This document shows, piece after piece, positions 23,349 to 32,615 of a stretch of 64,000 nt of DNA. The DNA is from Streptomyces sp. NBC_01341. Its GTDB lineage: Bacteria; Actinomycetota; Actinomycetes; Streptomycetales; Streptomycetaceae. Position numbers and translations under genes: made by a program. The DNA lies in NCBI RefSeq assembly GCF_035946055.1, contig NZ_CP108364.1:7006001-7070000 (forward strand), read 5' to 3'. Numbering within the stretch: position 1 is the stretch's first letter; each line of letters opens with the position of its first letter. The notes beneath the pieces were generated by a model. The model worked only from the letters and a program-made list of their open reading frames with translations. It was not told the DNA's origin and did no database searches.

Positions 23349-23921
23349 TCAGAACGATTCCTCGCCCTGCCCCAGTCCGAGGCCGGTGGTCCAGGACGTG
23401 AACGACACACCCGCCTGATAGACGTCGGTGTCACCCGGCGCGTAGAAGTACGTGCTCCGGCTGCTGGCGTCGGGCATGGACAGCGTCAAGGCGTTGACCT
23501 TGGCGCCGTGTTCGGGCGAGTCGGGGATGTTGTAGATCGCCGTGGTGTGCAGCGGCGAGTCGGGCCTGAGCACGAGGGTGCCGCCCCGGCCGTTCGCACT
23601 GACCGGAGCGGGCTTGCCGTCCTCGGCCTTTCTGACGGTGATCAGCGGGGTGTCGCTGAGCGTGCAGACGACGCCGTCGTGGGCGAGCAGCGTCAGGTCG
23701 AATCTGCGCTTGCTGAGACCGGCCGTGTAGCCGCCGAAGTGGAACGAGACGTCCTCGATGGTGCACGGACGGGGAGTCGTCGGCTTGGCCGGGGCCCGGG
23801 TCGCGGCGGGCGTGCCCGCCGTCGCCCGGTCACCGATGGTGGCGCTCGCCACCGCTGTACCACTCAGCAGCAGGGCGGCGACGGCTGCCGCGACTGCGGC
23901 GGCACGGGAATTGAGACGCAT
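23349..23921 (-). CDS. Secreted DUF4232 family protein
   Basis: A 190-residue exported protein. Signal peptide (residues 1-27, ending ASA), Pro/Ala/Thr linker, then a DUF4232 beta-sandwich of about 140 residues: VSFHFGGYTAGLSKRRFDLTLL, CTLSDTPLITV, GGTLVLRPDSPLHTTAIY. One Cys near the start of the domain and one in CTLSDTP could form a disulfide. GGAGG lies just before the ATG. Many secreted or lipoprotein DUF4232 proteins occur in Streptomyces; their role is unknown. It follows the sedolisin protease gene with a 47-nt gap and may share its transcript. Confidence 0.85.
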   Translation of the reverse strand: MRLNSRAAAVAAAVAALLLSGTAVASATIGDRATAGTPAATRAPAKPTTPRPCTIEDVSFHFGGYTAGLSKRRFDLTLLAHDGVVCTLSDTPLITVRKAEDGKPAPVSANGRGGTLVLRPDSPLHTTAIYNIPDSPEHGAKVNALTLSMPDASSRSTYFYAPGDTDVYQAGVSFTSWTTGLGLGQGEESF

Positions 23922-23968
23922 GGGGTACCTCCACGAACAGTAGGAATGCGGTCGGCCGGCGCGTGCGT

Positions 23969-25381
23969 TCAGAACGCGCCGAGCCCGTGCGGAACACCCA
24001 GACCGGTCGGTCCGTCCCAGCCGGGGCCCGCGTTGCACAGCGCGGGGCTGATCGCGGGGTACGAGGTGCACTGGTGGTAGATCTCGTTGTTGCCGCTCGT
24101 GACGTCCGTGAAGGCACTCTTCGGCGCGCGGTAGAGGCTCGCGGGCCCGTCGACGGCCGAGAGGTGGCCGGCGCGGGCGAACAGTCCGGCCACGTAGGGC
24201 GCCGACGCGCTGGTCCCTCCGGCGACGACCCAGTTGTTGGGCTGGTCGCTCAGCGGCGCGTAGGTGTCGTACACGGCGACACCGGTGGCGGGGTCCGCGT
24301 CCGCGGAGATGTCGGAGGCCGCCCGGTGGCCTCCGCAGGCGGCGGCGACCGAGGAAGGCTGGCCCTTGGCGGCGGGGAACGCCTGCTCGCATCCGCTGCC
24401 CGCGGCGTACCAGGCTGCCGCCTCCTCCCCGGCGGCGGGCAGGGAGACTCCGCCCACGCTGATCACGGACGGCAGGGCGGACGGCCAGAGCTGGTGCACG
24501 CCGCTGTTGAAGCCCCCGTCGCCGGTCGAGGCGGCGATGGCCACACCCTTGTGGTCGAGTGCGGTACGGCGGAAGCCGTGCGTGTTCTGGACGTCGGCCC
24601 GGAAGCCGTAGCTGATGCTGACAGCCGAGGCGCCGGCTGCCACCGCCGTGTTCACCGCCTGCGCGAAGTCGCCCGTGGACACGTCGTTGTCGTCCTGGGC
24701 GTCCTGCCAGGGCACGGAGATCTCGAGGAGCCGGCAGGACGGGCAGGCGGCGGAAGCCATGTCGAGGTCGAGCGCCGTCTCGAGGGCGGCTCCCTCCTCC
24801 ATGAGCCGGCCCTGGTCACCGGTCTGCGGAGCCGGCCGCTTGCCGCCGTCGTAGTTCATCAGGGAGAGGCAGCCGGAGGCGATGGTGCACGCCGGCAGGC
24901 CGAACGTCTTGCGGTAGACGGCGAGGTCCTTCTCCAGCGTCGGATAGACACCCGCGTCGATGATGGCGATGGTGCCGGTGCCGCGCGAGGCGGCGGGCAG
25001 CCCGTAGGCCGTCTGCAGTTCGGCCGGACCGTAGCCGGCGGGTGCCGCAGACCGCAGCGGGGTGTCGCCCTTGGGGCCCTCGGTGACGACCTCGGCGTGA
25101 CACGTGGGGCAGACCGGTCGCGAGCCGTGGTGATCGAGCAGTGTCCCCTCCTTCACCTGCTGGTGCAGGCGGGCGACACCCTCACCCGAATTCGCCTCCC
25201 CGGTAAGCCGTGTGACGGGCAGTGGGGGTATGACGACCGCGTCCGCGGTGGGTGCCGCCGAAGACGGCGCCGTGTTCGCCGTGAGCGCGGAGCACACCAG
25301 CCCGGTGACCGCTGCCGCCGTGAACGCCCACCGGCGTGCCCCCGTCGCCGGTCCTGCCCATGTCCCTATTCGTCGCCTCAC
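23969..25381 (-). CDS. Secreted sedolisin (S53) family serine-carboxyl peptidase
   Basis: A 470-residue exported protease. The signal segment spans residues 15-43. Catalytic residues fit S53: Glu201 and Asp205 (ALETALDLDMA, spacing of four), Asp288 in ASTGDGG and Ser391 in GGTSASAP. The N-terminal region contains CPTCH and may be a short propeptide. Such enzymes work outside the cell, often at acidic pH. The start is a GTG at 25381. Length is similar to short, propeptide-reduced sedolisins of actinomycetes. Followed by the DUF4232 gene in the same direction. Confidence 0.9.
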   Translation of the reverse strand: MRRRIGTWAGPATGARRWAFTAAAVTGLVCSALTANTAPSSAAPTADAVVIPPLPVTRLTGEANSGEGVARLHQQVKEGTLLDHHGSRPVCPTCHAEVVTEGPKGDTPLRSAAPAGYGPAELQTAYGLPAASRGTGTIAIIDAGVYPTLEKDLAVYRKTFGLPACTIASGCLSLMNYDGGKRPAPQTGDQGRLMEEGAALETALDLDMASAACPSCRLLEISVPWQDAQDDNDVSTGDFAQAVNTAVAAGASAVSISYGFRADVQNTHGFRRTALDHKGVAIAASTGDGGFNSGVHQLWPSALPSVISVGGVSLPAAGEEAAAWYAAGSGCEQAFPAAKGQPSSVAAACGGHRAASDISADADPATGVAVYDTYAPLSDQPNNWVVAGGTSASAPYVAGLFARAGHLSAVDGPASLYRAPKSAFTDVTSGNNEIYHQCTSYPAISPALCNAGPGWDGPTGLGVPHGLGAF

Positions 25382-25529
25382 GCGCCCTCACTTCACTCTG
25401 TGGGTTCGGGGTTCGTCGCCGTTTCGACATGGAGAACCCCTGACACCCTTGCAACGGGGCTGCTGTGGCATGGAGTTGTGTGTTTGTGATCACATCACCG
25501 TCAGGCCGCGTCCGGATCAGCGGGTGCGG

Positions 25530-27101
25530 TCACTTCCTGTGGCTGTCCCCGCTCCAGGGATGCCGCATCCGGATCCACACGTCGCGTGCCTGTCTGCCCG
25601 CACGTGTCCTGCTTCGGGCGACGAGGACGCGCGCCTGTTCCGCGGTCTCCACCATCGGCCCGGAGCCGCGCAACGGCTTGCCCGCCGTCTCGTGCAGGAA
25701 GAAGGTGGCGGCCAGACCGACGATGCCCGCGACCATCAGGTAGTACGCCGGGACCATGTCGTCTCCGGTCGCCTCCACGAGGGCGGAGGCGAACAGCGGT
25801 GTGGTCCCGCCGAACACGGACACGGAGATGTTGAAGGCGATCGACAGGGCGCCGTAGCGGATGCGTGTCGGGAACAGGGCCGGGAGCGTCGAGGCCGAGG
25901 CGCCCGCGAAACAGACCAGCAGCAGCCCGAGGACGCAGCAGCCGATCGCCGGCAGCAGGATGCCGCCCTCCTGGATGAGCAGGAAGGCGGGAATCGCCAG
26001 AACGACGAGGGCCACGCTCCCCGCCAGGAAGACCGGCCGCCGGCCCCAGCGGTCCGACGACCTGCCGACCGTCGTGATGGTCAGCACCACGAGCAGCATC
26101 GTGCCCAGGACCAGCAGTTGGGAAGTCGTCTCGGGCTCGCCGAGCGTCTGTGACATGTACGTCGGAAGGTAGGAGGTCACCATGTAGTTCGTGACGTTGT
26201 AGACCAGCACCAGGCCCATGCAGATCAGTACCGCCTGCCAGTGACCGGTGAAGATCTCCTTGAGCCGGCCCTTGCCGGACTGACGCGCCTGCTCGACGGG
26301 GTCGCCCTCGGCAAGGGCCTCGGCCTGTGCTTCCTCCTCACGCCGGAAGACGGGCGTCTCCTCCAGCTTCAGCCGCATGTACAGGCCGATCAGGCCGAGC
26401 GGGCCGGCGACGAAGAAGGGAATGCGCCACCCCCAGTCCGTCAGCCCGTCCGTACCGAGGACCGCCGTCAGCACGGTCACCAGCCCCGAGCCCAGCGAAT
26501 AGCCGACGAAAGTCCCGAAGTCCAGCCAGCTGCCGAGGAATCCACGGCGTTTGTCCGGCGCGTACTCCGCGATGTACGTGGTGGCGCCCGCGTACTCACC
26601 TCCGGTGGAGAACCCCTGGACCAGACGGCACAGCAGCAGCAGCAGGGGAGCGGCGAATCCGATCGTGGCGTACGAAGGGAGGAATCCGACGGCGAAGGTG
26701 CTCGCCGCCATCATGATCATCGTGATCGCCAGCACCTTCTGGCGCCCCACACGGTCGCCCAGCGGGCCGAAGACCAGACCGCCGAGGGGACGTACGAGGA
26801 AGGCGGCGGCGAAGGTGGCAAAGGTGGACACCACCTGCGCACCGGGCGAGCTCGACGGGAAGAAGACCTTGCCGAGGGTGCCCGCCAGGTAGGCGTACAC
26901 ACCGAAGTCGAACCATTCCATGGTGTTGCCGAGCGCCGCGGCCGTCACGGCGCGTCGCACCTTGGGGGGATCGGTGACGGTCACGTCCTCGGCGGCCAAG
27001 GTCTTCTTGCGGCGACGCAGCAGCGTCCGCAGCATCTGGTCCGTCGCCCCGCGGTCACCTCGGCGGCGGGGAACACCCGGCTGTCGTCTCGGTCCCGGCA
27101 T
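25530..27101 (-). CDS. MFS transporter, metabolite:H+ symporter family (ProP-like)
   Basis: A membrane protein of about 523 residues with 12 hydrophobic segments. Family strings: ALGNTMEWFDFGVYAYLAG (partial), RPLGGLVFGPLGDRVGRQKVL, VQGFSTGGEYAGA, AEYAPDKRRGFLGSW, LKLEETPVF. The family takes up proline, betaine, citrate, ketoglutarate or shikimate with protons. The C-terminal 40 residues are basic and may form a coiled segment as in ProP. Start is uncertain between ATG 27101 and ATG 27035; neither has a strong ribosome site. Single gene, no regulator beside it. Confidence 0.88.
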   Translation of the reverse strand: MPGPRRQPGVPRRRGDRGATDQMLRTLLRRRKKTLAAEDVTVTDPPKVRRAVTAAALGNTMEWFDFGVYAYLAGTLGKVFFPSSSPGAQVVSTFATFAAAFLVRPLGGLVFGPLGDRVGRQKVLAITMIMMAASTFAVGFLPSYATIGFAAPLLLLLCRLVQGFSTGGEYAGATTYIAEYAPDKRRGFLGSWLDFGTFVGYSLGSGLVTVLTAVLGTDGLTDWGWRIPFFVAGPLGLIGLYMRLKLEETPVFRREEEAQAEALAEGDPVEQARQSGKGRLKEIFTGHWQAVLICMGLVLVYNVTNYMVTSYLPTYMSQTLGEPETTSQLLVLGTMLLVVLTITTVGRSSDRWGRRPVFLAGSVALVVLAIPAFLLIQEGGILLPAIGCCVLGLLLVCFAGASASTLPALFPTRIRYGALSIAFNISVSVFGGTTPLFASALVEATGDDMVPAYYLMVAGIVGLAATFFLHETAGKPLRGSGPMVETAEQARVLVARSRTRAGRQARDVWIRMRHPWSGDSHRK

Positions 27102-27491
27102 GACTGTCCCGCCCTCTGCCGTAGCGCCGCACCGCGCGGCGCCGCCTCTGGTCCTCCGTAGGGGGCCCACCTTGTCTGCCCGTTCCCCGGAACGTCGCGT
27201 GACTGTGCCGCAGGAGTGAGCCAGGGGACCCGTACGGACGAGGCCGGACGGGTGATCGCGTGCGAGCGTCACCGGGCCGTGGGCCCCCACGGACGCGGTA
27301 GCGGAATCAGGTGCCGAGCACACCGTTCCGCGCCCTCGACCGTCGGTGCTGCCTGGTGGTCACGCCCTCCCACTCCTCGGGAGGCGCACGTGAAGACGCC
27401 CCGCCGAGGACCGGAAGCACTCGGCGGGGCGTCACACCCGCGAGACCGCGAAGTCCTCGACGGGGCGTCACTTCGCTCGGATCGAGGTGTC
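27102..27491. other. Intergenic region with terminator and GGGGCGTCAC-type repeats
   Basis: No gene supported. The left part should hold the promoter of the ProP-like gene. The right part holds the terminator of the discoidin-domain gene. Within 27420-27510 the string GGGGCGTCAC occurs twice and a close copy, GAGGCGTCAC, once, at intervals of about 40 and 33 bp. Confidence 0.6.
27395..27433 (-). terminator. Terminator hairpin after the discoidin-domain gene
   Basis: Perfect 13-bp inverted repeat (GACGCCCCGCCGA at 27395-27407, complement at 27421-27433) with a 13-nt loop, about 60 bp beyond the gene's stop. Confidence 0.75.
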
Positions 27492-30400
27492 CTACCGAGG
27501 CGTCACCGACAGCGACCTCAGCCTGGCGTGTCCAGCGCGCCACCCCGACACGTCGAGCGCCACGTAGCGAGCGGTGGCCTGGGTCGTCAGGCCTCGTACG
27601 GCGGTGTGGCCCTGGAGTGTTCCCCTCCGCGCGTAGGTGACTCCGTCGTCGCTGAACTCGATCGTCGCGCCCGGAACGCGCCCCGGGGTCCATTCCGTCA
27701 CGACCCGCCCGATGGGCACGGAGGAACCGAGATCCACGACCAGCCGGGCTTTGTCCGAGCCGGGTGTCCACGAGGTCCCTGCGTCCCCGTCCACCACGGC
27801 GGCAGGGTCGGACATGCCGCCGGGGAGAGGACCGGTGGGGAACGTCTCACAGCCGAGGGCGGCGTCATTGAGCGGGTAGGCGGTCGTGCCCGGTACGGAC
27901 ACCTTGCGGGTCCTGCCCCTACGCAGCCGGACCCGTGTCCTCCGGCCGTCGCCGGAGGCCACGACCAGATCGCAGGCCGGTCCGGTGAGCCACAGCGTCG
28001 AGGCGTCGACGACATCCGCCCGGACACCTGCCGGGACCGCCGCTCCCGTCGCCGTACGCAGGGTGAACCGTGCTGCGGCGATCTCGGCCGTCGCGGCGGC
28101 GAGTTCCGCTCTGAAATCGGTTCCCTCGGCGGTCACGGTCTGCGAGCCGGCATACAGGTGGAGGCCGTCGTCCTGCCCGGGCACGGATACCACGGTGTTC
28201 ACCGGCTCGGATGAGAGGTTGAACAGACTGAGGTGGCCACCGACCGTGCTGGCGTGGACCACGGGGTCCTGAGCCAGCGGCGCCCTCCGGGACGCCGCGG
28301 CCTTCACGTCGGCGGGGTCCCCGTTCGGGTGACCCTCCACGGTCACGGCTTCGGCCGGACCGTCGGACAGGATCACGACGTCGCCGTAGACGGCCAGGGG
28401 ATTCCCGCCGCCCCGCACGACCAGTCCGGCCCGCCCGTCCACCGAGAGCCAGCCGCCGCGGCTCGTGAGGTCCGCTTCGGGGAACCGGGCAAGGTCCGTC
28501 CAGGTCTTCCCGTCGTCGGACCCCTGCACCCGGTACGCGGTCGCGGCTGCCGACTCCCATGCCAGGGTGAGGTGGTCGAACTCCGTGGTGCTGCCGAGGT
28601 CCACGCTCAACCAGCTGTCCTGACGGCTCCGTTCGCCCACGGCCACGGCCCAGCGGGTGCTCGCGTCACCGTCGAGCACCCGCTCCGCCCCGTAGCCCGT
28701 CGCTGCCGACGACGCCGTGGCGGTGCGGCCGCGGGCGAGGTCGGGGCCGCCTTCGCCGTTCGTGACGCCGAAGGTGTAGAGCGAGTACCCGTACTGCGGG
28801 TGACCGGAGACGCCCTGCATGCGCACGTGGCGGCAGGAACTCCTGGGGAGTGCCAGTGTGTCGACGCGCGGCCCGGGCTTGACCTTGATGGTGCCGCTGT
28901 CCGCGGAACCCACCTCGGCCGAGCCGTCAGCCGCGGTGTACGTACGCGTGCCGTCCAGCCCGGCGAGTCCCGGCATGGTGAGGTTGTGCACCCGCAGGCG
29001 CCCCTCCCCGGGGGCGGTCCCGCTGGTCGCGTAGACGACCGCCCCCGACGGCAGCGTGGTGAATCCGGCGAACCCCGAGTCGAGCTGGAGCAGTGTGGCA
29101 GTGGCGTCGAGGCCGTCACGCACCTCGGTGTACGTGGTGGCCGAACGGTGCAGTACCTTCGCCCCGGTGGAGGGAAGGAACACCGGGCTGTTGCCGCTCA
29201 GCGCGAACAGCCAGTCGTCGTGCGCGGGCTGCCAGGCGAACTTGACGAAGCCCGGCTTGCTCACCGACGCCGCCCAGGCCGCGGGGGACTGCTGGACCAC
29301 CAGCCCGGGACCGGGACCGAAGTCCCGCACTCCCGCCGCCTTCTCGAAGAACTCCGTGTCGGACAGCGGGCGTACGATCCCACCGTGCGACGCCCGCCAC
29401 CGGTGGAGCAGGTAGCTGATGGCGATCTCGGCCCGGGCCTCGGGTTCGTACTTCGCCTCACCCGAGAACTTGGCCAGCCGGTTGACCGGAGCGTAGCCCT
29501 GGTAGGGGGCCAGCCGCTCCGCCATCGCGGCCTCGGCCCAGGCGGCGGCCCGGTCGCCCGTCACCTGCGCGAGGAAGGCCAGCGGAATGACATCGCGGCC
29601 GTAGAGGTGCTCGCGGTCGGCCACCATGGGCATCAGCGGTTCCCCCGCGTCACTCATGACCATCAGGAGGGTCCGCCACAGCGGCTCCGCGTTCGGCTGC
29701 GCCGTCAGGACCTGTGGCATGGGGCGTCCTGCGGTGATGAAGTGAGCCGCGTTGCGGCCGGAGGTGCGCCACAGCTCCTCCTGGTAATGCGGGCCGAAGG
29801 ACTCGTGGTTCTCGACGATGAACGTGTCATAGAGGTTCGTCGCGGTGTTCGCGTTCACGGCAACACCGTCGACCAGGGCGGGGTTGGCCAGGTCCGCGGC
29901 GGGCAGGCCCGCTTCGTTCCTGGTCCAGCGGCCGAAGGCCGCCTCCCAGTCGCCGTGGCGGGGATCAGCGGACGACCAGGCGAGGCCGGGTGCCAGTGAC
30001 TGGGCGTAGACGCCCATCTCCTCCAGCTTCGTGTCGCCGACGAAGCCGCCCTTGAGCCCGTTGGCCGTCCACCCCCCGGAAGCGGGGTCGGCCGAGGTAC
30101 CCAGGGCTGTCGTGTACTGCGCCTGTTCCGCGGCGATCGTCTCGACGTTCTGCCGGGTGGCGGCGTCCAGTTGGTCCCAGAGCAAGCGGGCCGCGAGCAC
30201 GAAGTACAGCTGGAAGGTGGTGTCGAAGAACAGTTTCCGGCCCCATTCCGTTCCGCCCGTGAGGCGGTTGGACGCGGCGAAGTGCTTGATGGTGGCCAGT
30301 GTGCGACTGAGAAGGACGTCCTTGCCGATGCCGGCGCGCTCGGCGTCGTAGGTGCCATGGGTGAGGAGTACCGCATGGCCGAGTACGACGGCGAAACCGA

Positions 30401-30659
30401 AGTCCTTGGCCGTGTAATGGCCGAGTGCGTCGTCCCATTGGGTCTCCGCCCAGCGGGTGTGGGTGAGAAGGGCCTGGTAGTAGGTGGCCGCGATGCTGTC
30501 CTGGTCCACCGGGTCGGCGGGATGCCCACCGGGGTGGGCGGGCGCCGCGGCAGCCGCCGACCCGGTGGTGAGGGACAGGGGACTGGCGGCCAGAAGTCCT
30601 GCCAGTCCCGCGAGTTGCACGAAACGACGCCTGTCGTAGTGGGCCGGGTCGCTTGACAT
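27492..30659 (-). CDS. Tat-exported (alpha/alpha)-toroid-like protein with two discoidin/CBM32 domains
   Basis: A 1055-residue exported protein, probably a polysaccharide-active enzyme. The Tat motif is DRRRFVQLAGLAG. Residues 50-410 are helical, with repeated Trp/Tyr-rich segments (THTRWAETQWDDALGHYTA, FFDTTFQLYFVLAARLLW) typical of (alpha/alpha) toroids of lyases and hydrolases, and a beta-rich region follows to about 630. Two F5/8-type C domains come next: near 645-780 (RVLDGDASTRWAV, SWLSVDLGS) and 935-1055 (VVDGDAGTSWTPG). ATG at 30659 follows GGAGGA; the upstream ATG is not needed. A perfect LacI-type palindrome sits 18 bp before the start. I cannot assign a CAZy family; no catalytic residue is certain. 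Confidence 0.75.
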   Translation of the reverse strand: MSSDPAHYDRRRFVQLAGLAGLLAASPLSLTTGSAAAAAPAHPGGHPADPVDQDSIAATYYQALLTHTRWAETQWDDALGHYTAKDFGFAVVLGHAVLLTHGTYDAERAGIGKDVLLSRTLATIKHFAASNRLTGGTEWGRKLFFDTTFQLYFVLAARLLWDQLDAATRQNVETIAAEQAQYTTALGTSADPASGGWTANGLKGGFVGDTKLEEMGVYAQSLAPGLAWSSADPRHGDWEAAFGRWTRNEAGLPAADLANPALVDGVAVNANTATNLYDTFIVENHESFGPHYQEELWRTSGRNAAHFITAGRPMPQVLTAQPNAEPLWRTLLMVMSDAGEPLMPMVADREHLYGRDVIPLAFLAQVTGDRAAAWAEAAMAERLAPYQGYAPVNRLAKFSGEAKYEPEARAEIAISYLLHRWRASHGGIVRPLSDTEFFEKAAGVRDFGPGPGLVVQQSPAAWAASVSKPGFVKFAWQPAHDDWLFALSGNSPVFLPSTGAKVLHRSATTYTEVRDGLDATATLLQLDSGFAGFTTLPSGAVVYATSGTAPGEGRLRVHNLTMPGLAGLDGTRTYTAADGSAEVGSADSGTIKVKPGPRVDTLALPRSSCRHVRMQGVSGHPQYGYSLYTFGVTNGEGGPDLARGRTATASSAATGYGAERVLDGDASTRWAVAVGERSRQDSWLSVDLGSTTEFDHLTLAWESAAATAYRVQGSDDGKTWTDLARFPEADLTSRGGWLSVDGRAGLVVRGGGNPLAVYGDVVILSDGPAEAVTVEGHPNGDPADVKAAASRRAPLAQDPVVHASTVGGHLSLFNLSSEPVNTVVSVPGQDDGLHLYAGSQTVTAEGTDFRAELAAATAEIAAARFTLRTATGAAVPAGVRADVVDASTLWLTGPACDLVVASGDGRRTRVRLRRGRTRKVSVPGTTAYPLNDAALGCETFPTGPLPGGMSDPAAVVDGDAGTSWTPGSDKARLVVDLGSSVPIGRVVTEWTPGRVPGATIEFSDDGVTYARRGTLQGHTAVRGLTTQATARYVALDVSGWRAGHARLRSLSVTPR

Positions 30660-30677
30660 GGGTCCTCCGAAGCGTAC

Positions 30678-30691
30678 TGACAACGTTGTCA
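30678..30691. promoter_or_regulatory. LacI-family-type operator
   Basis: TGACAACGTTGTCA is a perfect 14-bp palindrome with the central CG typical of LacI/GalR sites. It overlaps a minus-strand TTGACA and lies 18 bp before the start of the discoidin-domain gene. No LacI gene is adjacent; the one at 48640 has a different palindrome beside it. Confidence 0.7.
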
Positions 30692-30900
30692 ATGTGGTGG
30701 CTCATTTTTTACCCGGCCCAGGCGGCCGTCAAGGGGCCTGACCGCCTGATGTGCGACGGAACGCCGTGACCCGGAAGGCGGCACCGTGTGGCCGAACACG
30801 CCCCCGCCCCCAGTCCGTCGAGGACACGTCCGACCGGATGCGCCGACGGCAAACAGACAACGACCTGGGGAGGAATTCGAGTTCTGATTCACTGAGGTAC

Positions 30901-31509
30901 ATGGGGATCGGGGTGCTCATCACACAGACGAGACGGCTGGCGGCACACGAGGGGCGGTGGATGGCGAGCCTCGGGCTGTGGGTGGCTCGACGCTCGCATG
31001 AGGTCGGTGGCGAGGACATCGCTGTTGGGTATGCGCGTGCTCAGGCGTCAACGGCGTACGGGCTGGTGTTCGTGTTCGTGGTCGAGACGGTCGGGGTGTC
31101 CTTCATGCTCGCCCCGTATCCGGTCGCCCACCTGGTCATGCTGCTTCTCGACCTCTACACGGTGTTTCTGGTGCTGGGGCTGCACGCCGCCGCCGTCACG
31201 CGCCCCCACGTCGTGGGGCCGGGCGGGCTGCGGGTGCGGCGCGGTACGCGACGTGATCTGCGGATACCGCTGGAACTGATCGCGTCCGCCCGTCACGATC
31301 TCCGGTTCCCGGATGGGAACAAGTCTGAAGACGGCGTACTGGAGTTGGCTATCGCGTCGCAGACTTCGATCACTGTCGAGTTAGCCCAGCCAGTCACCGC
31401 CGTGAGCCTGTGGGGGCAGCGCACGGAGGTTCGTACGATCCGCTGCCACGCCGACGAACCGCAGACCGCCGTCGCAGCGATCAAGAAGCTGCTGGCCAGT
31501 GACAGCTGA
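30901..31509 (+). CDS. Membrane protein of unknown function with a TTA codon
   Basis: A 202-residue protein with two closely spaced hydrophobic helices (about 58-78 and 82-102) and a soluble C-terminal half of mixed beta character (GGLRVRRGTRRDLRIPLELIA, TSITVELAQPV). The layout suggests a small membrane anchor with a PH-like cytosolic domain. Leu161 is TTA (31381-31383), so translation may depend on bldA. ATG at 30901 has TGAGGT upstream. I do not recognise the family. It is divergent to the discoidin-domain gene and alone on its strand. Confidence 0.75.
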   Translation: MGIGVLITQTRRLAAHEGRWMASLGLWVARRSHEVGGEDIAVGYARAQASTAYGLVFVFVVETVGVSFMLAPYPVAHLVMLLLDLYTVFLVLGLHAAAVTRPHVVGPGGLRVRRGTRRDLRIPLELIASARHDLRFPDGNKSEDGVLELAIASQTSITVELAQPVTAVSLWGQRTEVRTIRCHADEPQTAVAAIKKLLASDS

Positions 31510-31740
31510 GGGGGTCGACGCGGCCGGCTACCCCGGGACGAGAGACGGGCGATGCCCGGACCGCCCGGCGGAGGCGCGCCCGTGGGCTATTCTGCGGTGC
31601 GCTTCGGTGTCCGGAGGGGGACTGCCGTACCACCGTGTGCGGGCGCCGCACCTGCCACGCGGTATCGGCGGAGCAGCGCGGCACCAGCAGGCGCGTCGGA
31701 TTCGGTGCGACCGAGGGTCGCCCAGTGAACGGGGTGGGGA

Positions 31741-32568
31741 ATGTCCAGTCATCGGCTGTCCAGGAAGGGCCGCTACATCGCCTTGGCGACGACAGGGGTC
31801 GTCGTCGTCGCGGGTGCCGGGATCGCGGCGCAGACCACCATGGCCGCCACCGCCTGGCCTGCGCAGAAGACCTACACGGGACGCGCCTTCGACGCGTGCA
31901 CCGCGCCCTCGCTCAGCGCGATGAAGGCGTGGAACACGGGCTTCTACGGCGCCGCCGCGGTCTACATCGGTGGAAAGAACCGTGGCTGCGCCCAGCCCAG
32001 TCTGACGAAGTCCTGGGTCAAGTCGGTCAGTGCCACGGGATGGAAACTGATCCCGCTCTACGTCGGCGCTCAGCCGCCCTGCCAGAAGAGCTCGAACCCC
32101 GAGAGGTTCACGGCCTCCACGGCCGCCTCCCTCGGCGCGAGCAACGGCAAGGACGCGGTGGCGAAGGCCTCCGCCCTGGGGATGAAGGCGGGAAGCGCCG
32201 TCTACCTGGACATGGAGCCGTACGACATCACCGACAAGGCGTGCAACGACGCCGTCCTGACGTACGTGCGGTCGTTCACCAAGACCCTGCGCAACGCCAC
32301 CTACCGAGGTGGCTTCTACGGCTTCAGCAGCTCCAGCGCGAAGGCCGTCGCCACGGCCACGAACAAGACCGACCTGCCCGGGAATCTCTGGTACGCGCTG
32401 TGGGACAAGAAGAACACGACCACCACGGACTGGCCGTGGAACCCGTCCCAGTTCACCGGTCACAGCCGCGCTCACCAGTACATGGTCAACAGTAAGGAAA
32501 AGCGCGGCGGCTACACCATCACGGTCGATCGCAACGCGTGGGACGCCCCCGTCGCGATCATCGGCTGA
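31741..32568 (+). CDS. Secreted DUF1906 (glycoside hydrolase-like) protein
   Basis: A 275-residue exported protein. The N-terminal basic stretch and hydrophobic segment end near ATTMAATA. The mature part is a DUF1906 TIM-barrel domain related to Rv2525c: YTGRAFDACTAPSLSAMKAW, GAAAVYIGGKNRGC, WKLIPLYVGAQPPC, GSAVYLDMEPYD and GFYGFSSSSAK. The Asp-Met-Glu motif is the usual active-site position in these GH25-like folds, so wall glycan binding or cleavage is plausible but unproven. GGGGTGGGGA precedes the ATG. Convergent with the DUF1838 gene. Confidence 0.87.
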   Translation: MSSHRLSRKGRYIALATTGVVVVAGAGIAAQTTMAATAWPAQKTYTGRAFDACTAPSLSAMKAWNTGFYGAAAVYIGGKNRGCAQPSLTKSWVKSVSATGWKLIPLYVGAQPPCQKSSNPERFTASTAASLGASNGKDAVAKASALGMKAGSAVYLDMEPYDITDKACNDAVLTYVRSFTKTLRNATYRGGFYGFSSSSAKAVATATNKTDLPGNLWYALWDKKNTTTTDWPWNPSQFTGHSRAHQYMVNSKEKRGGYTITVDRNAWDAPVAIIG

Positions 32569-32587
32569 CAGCCCGCGTCGGACGCCC

Positions 32588-32615
32588 CCTCGGCCGGTCA
32601 GGAGGCCGGCCGAGG
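32588..32615. terminator. Bidirectional terminator hairpin overlapping a gene end
   Basis: CCTCGGCCGG (32588-32597) pairs with CCGGCCGAGG (32606-32615). It follows the DUF1906 gene and includes the stop codon of the convergent DUF1838 gene. Confidence 0.7.

Noticed and set aside
25485..25494. TGTGATCACA read as a CRP/cAMP site
   Set aside because: CRP half-sites need about 6 bp between TGTGA and TCACA; here they are directly adjacent.
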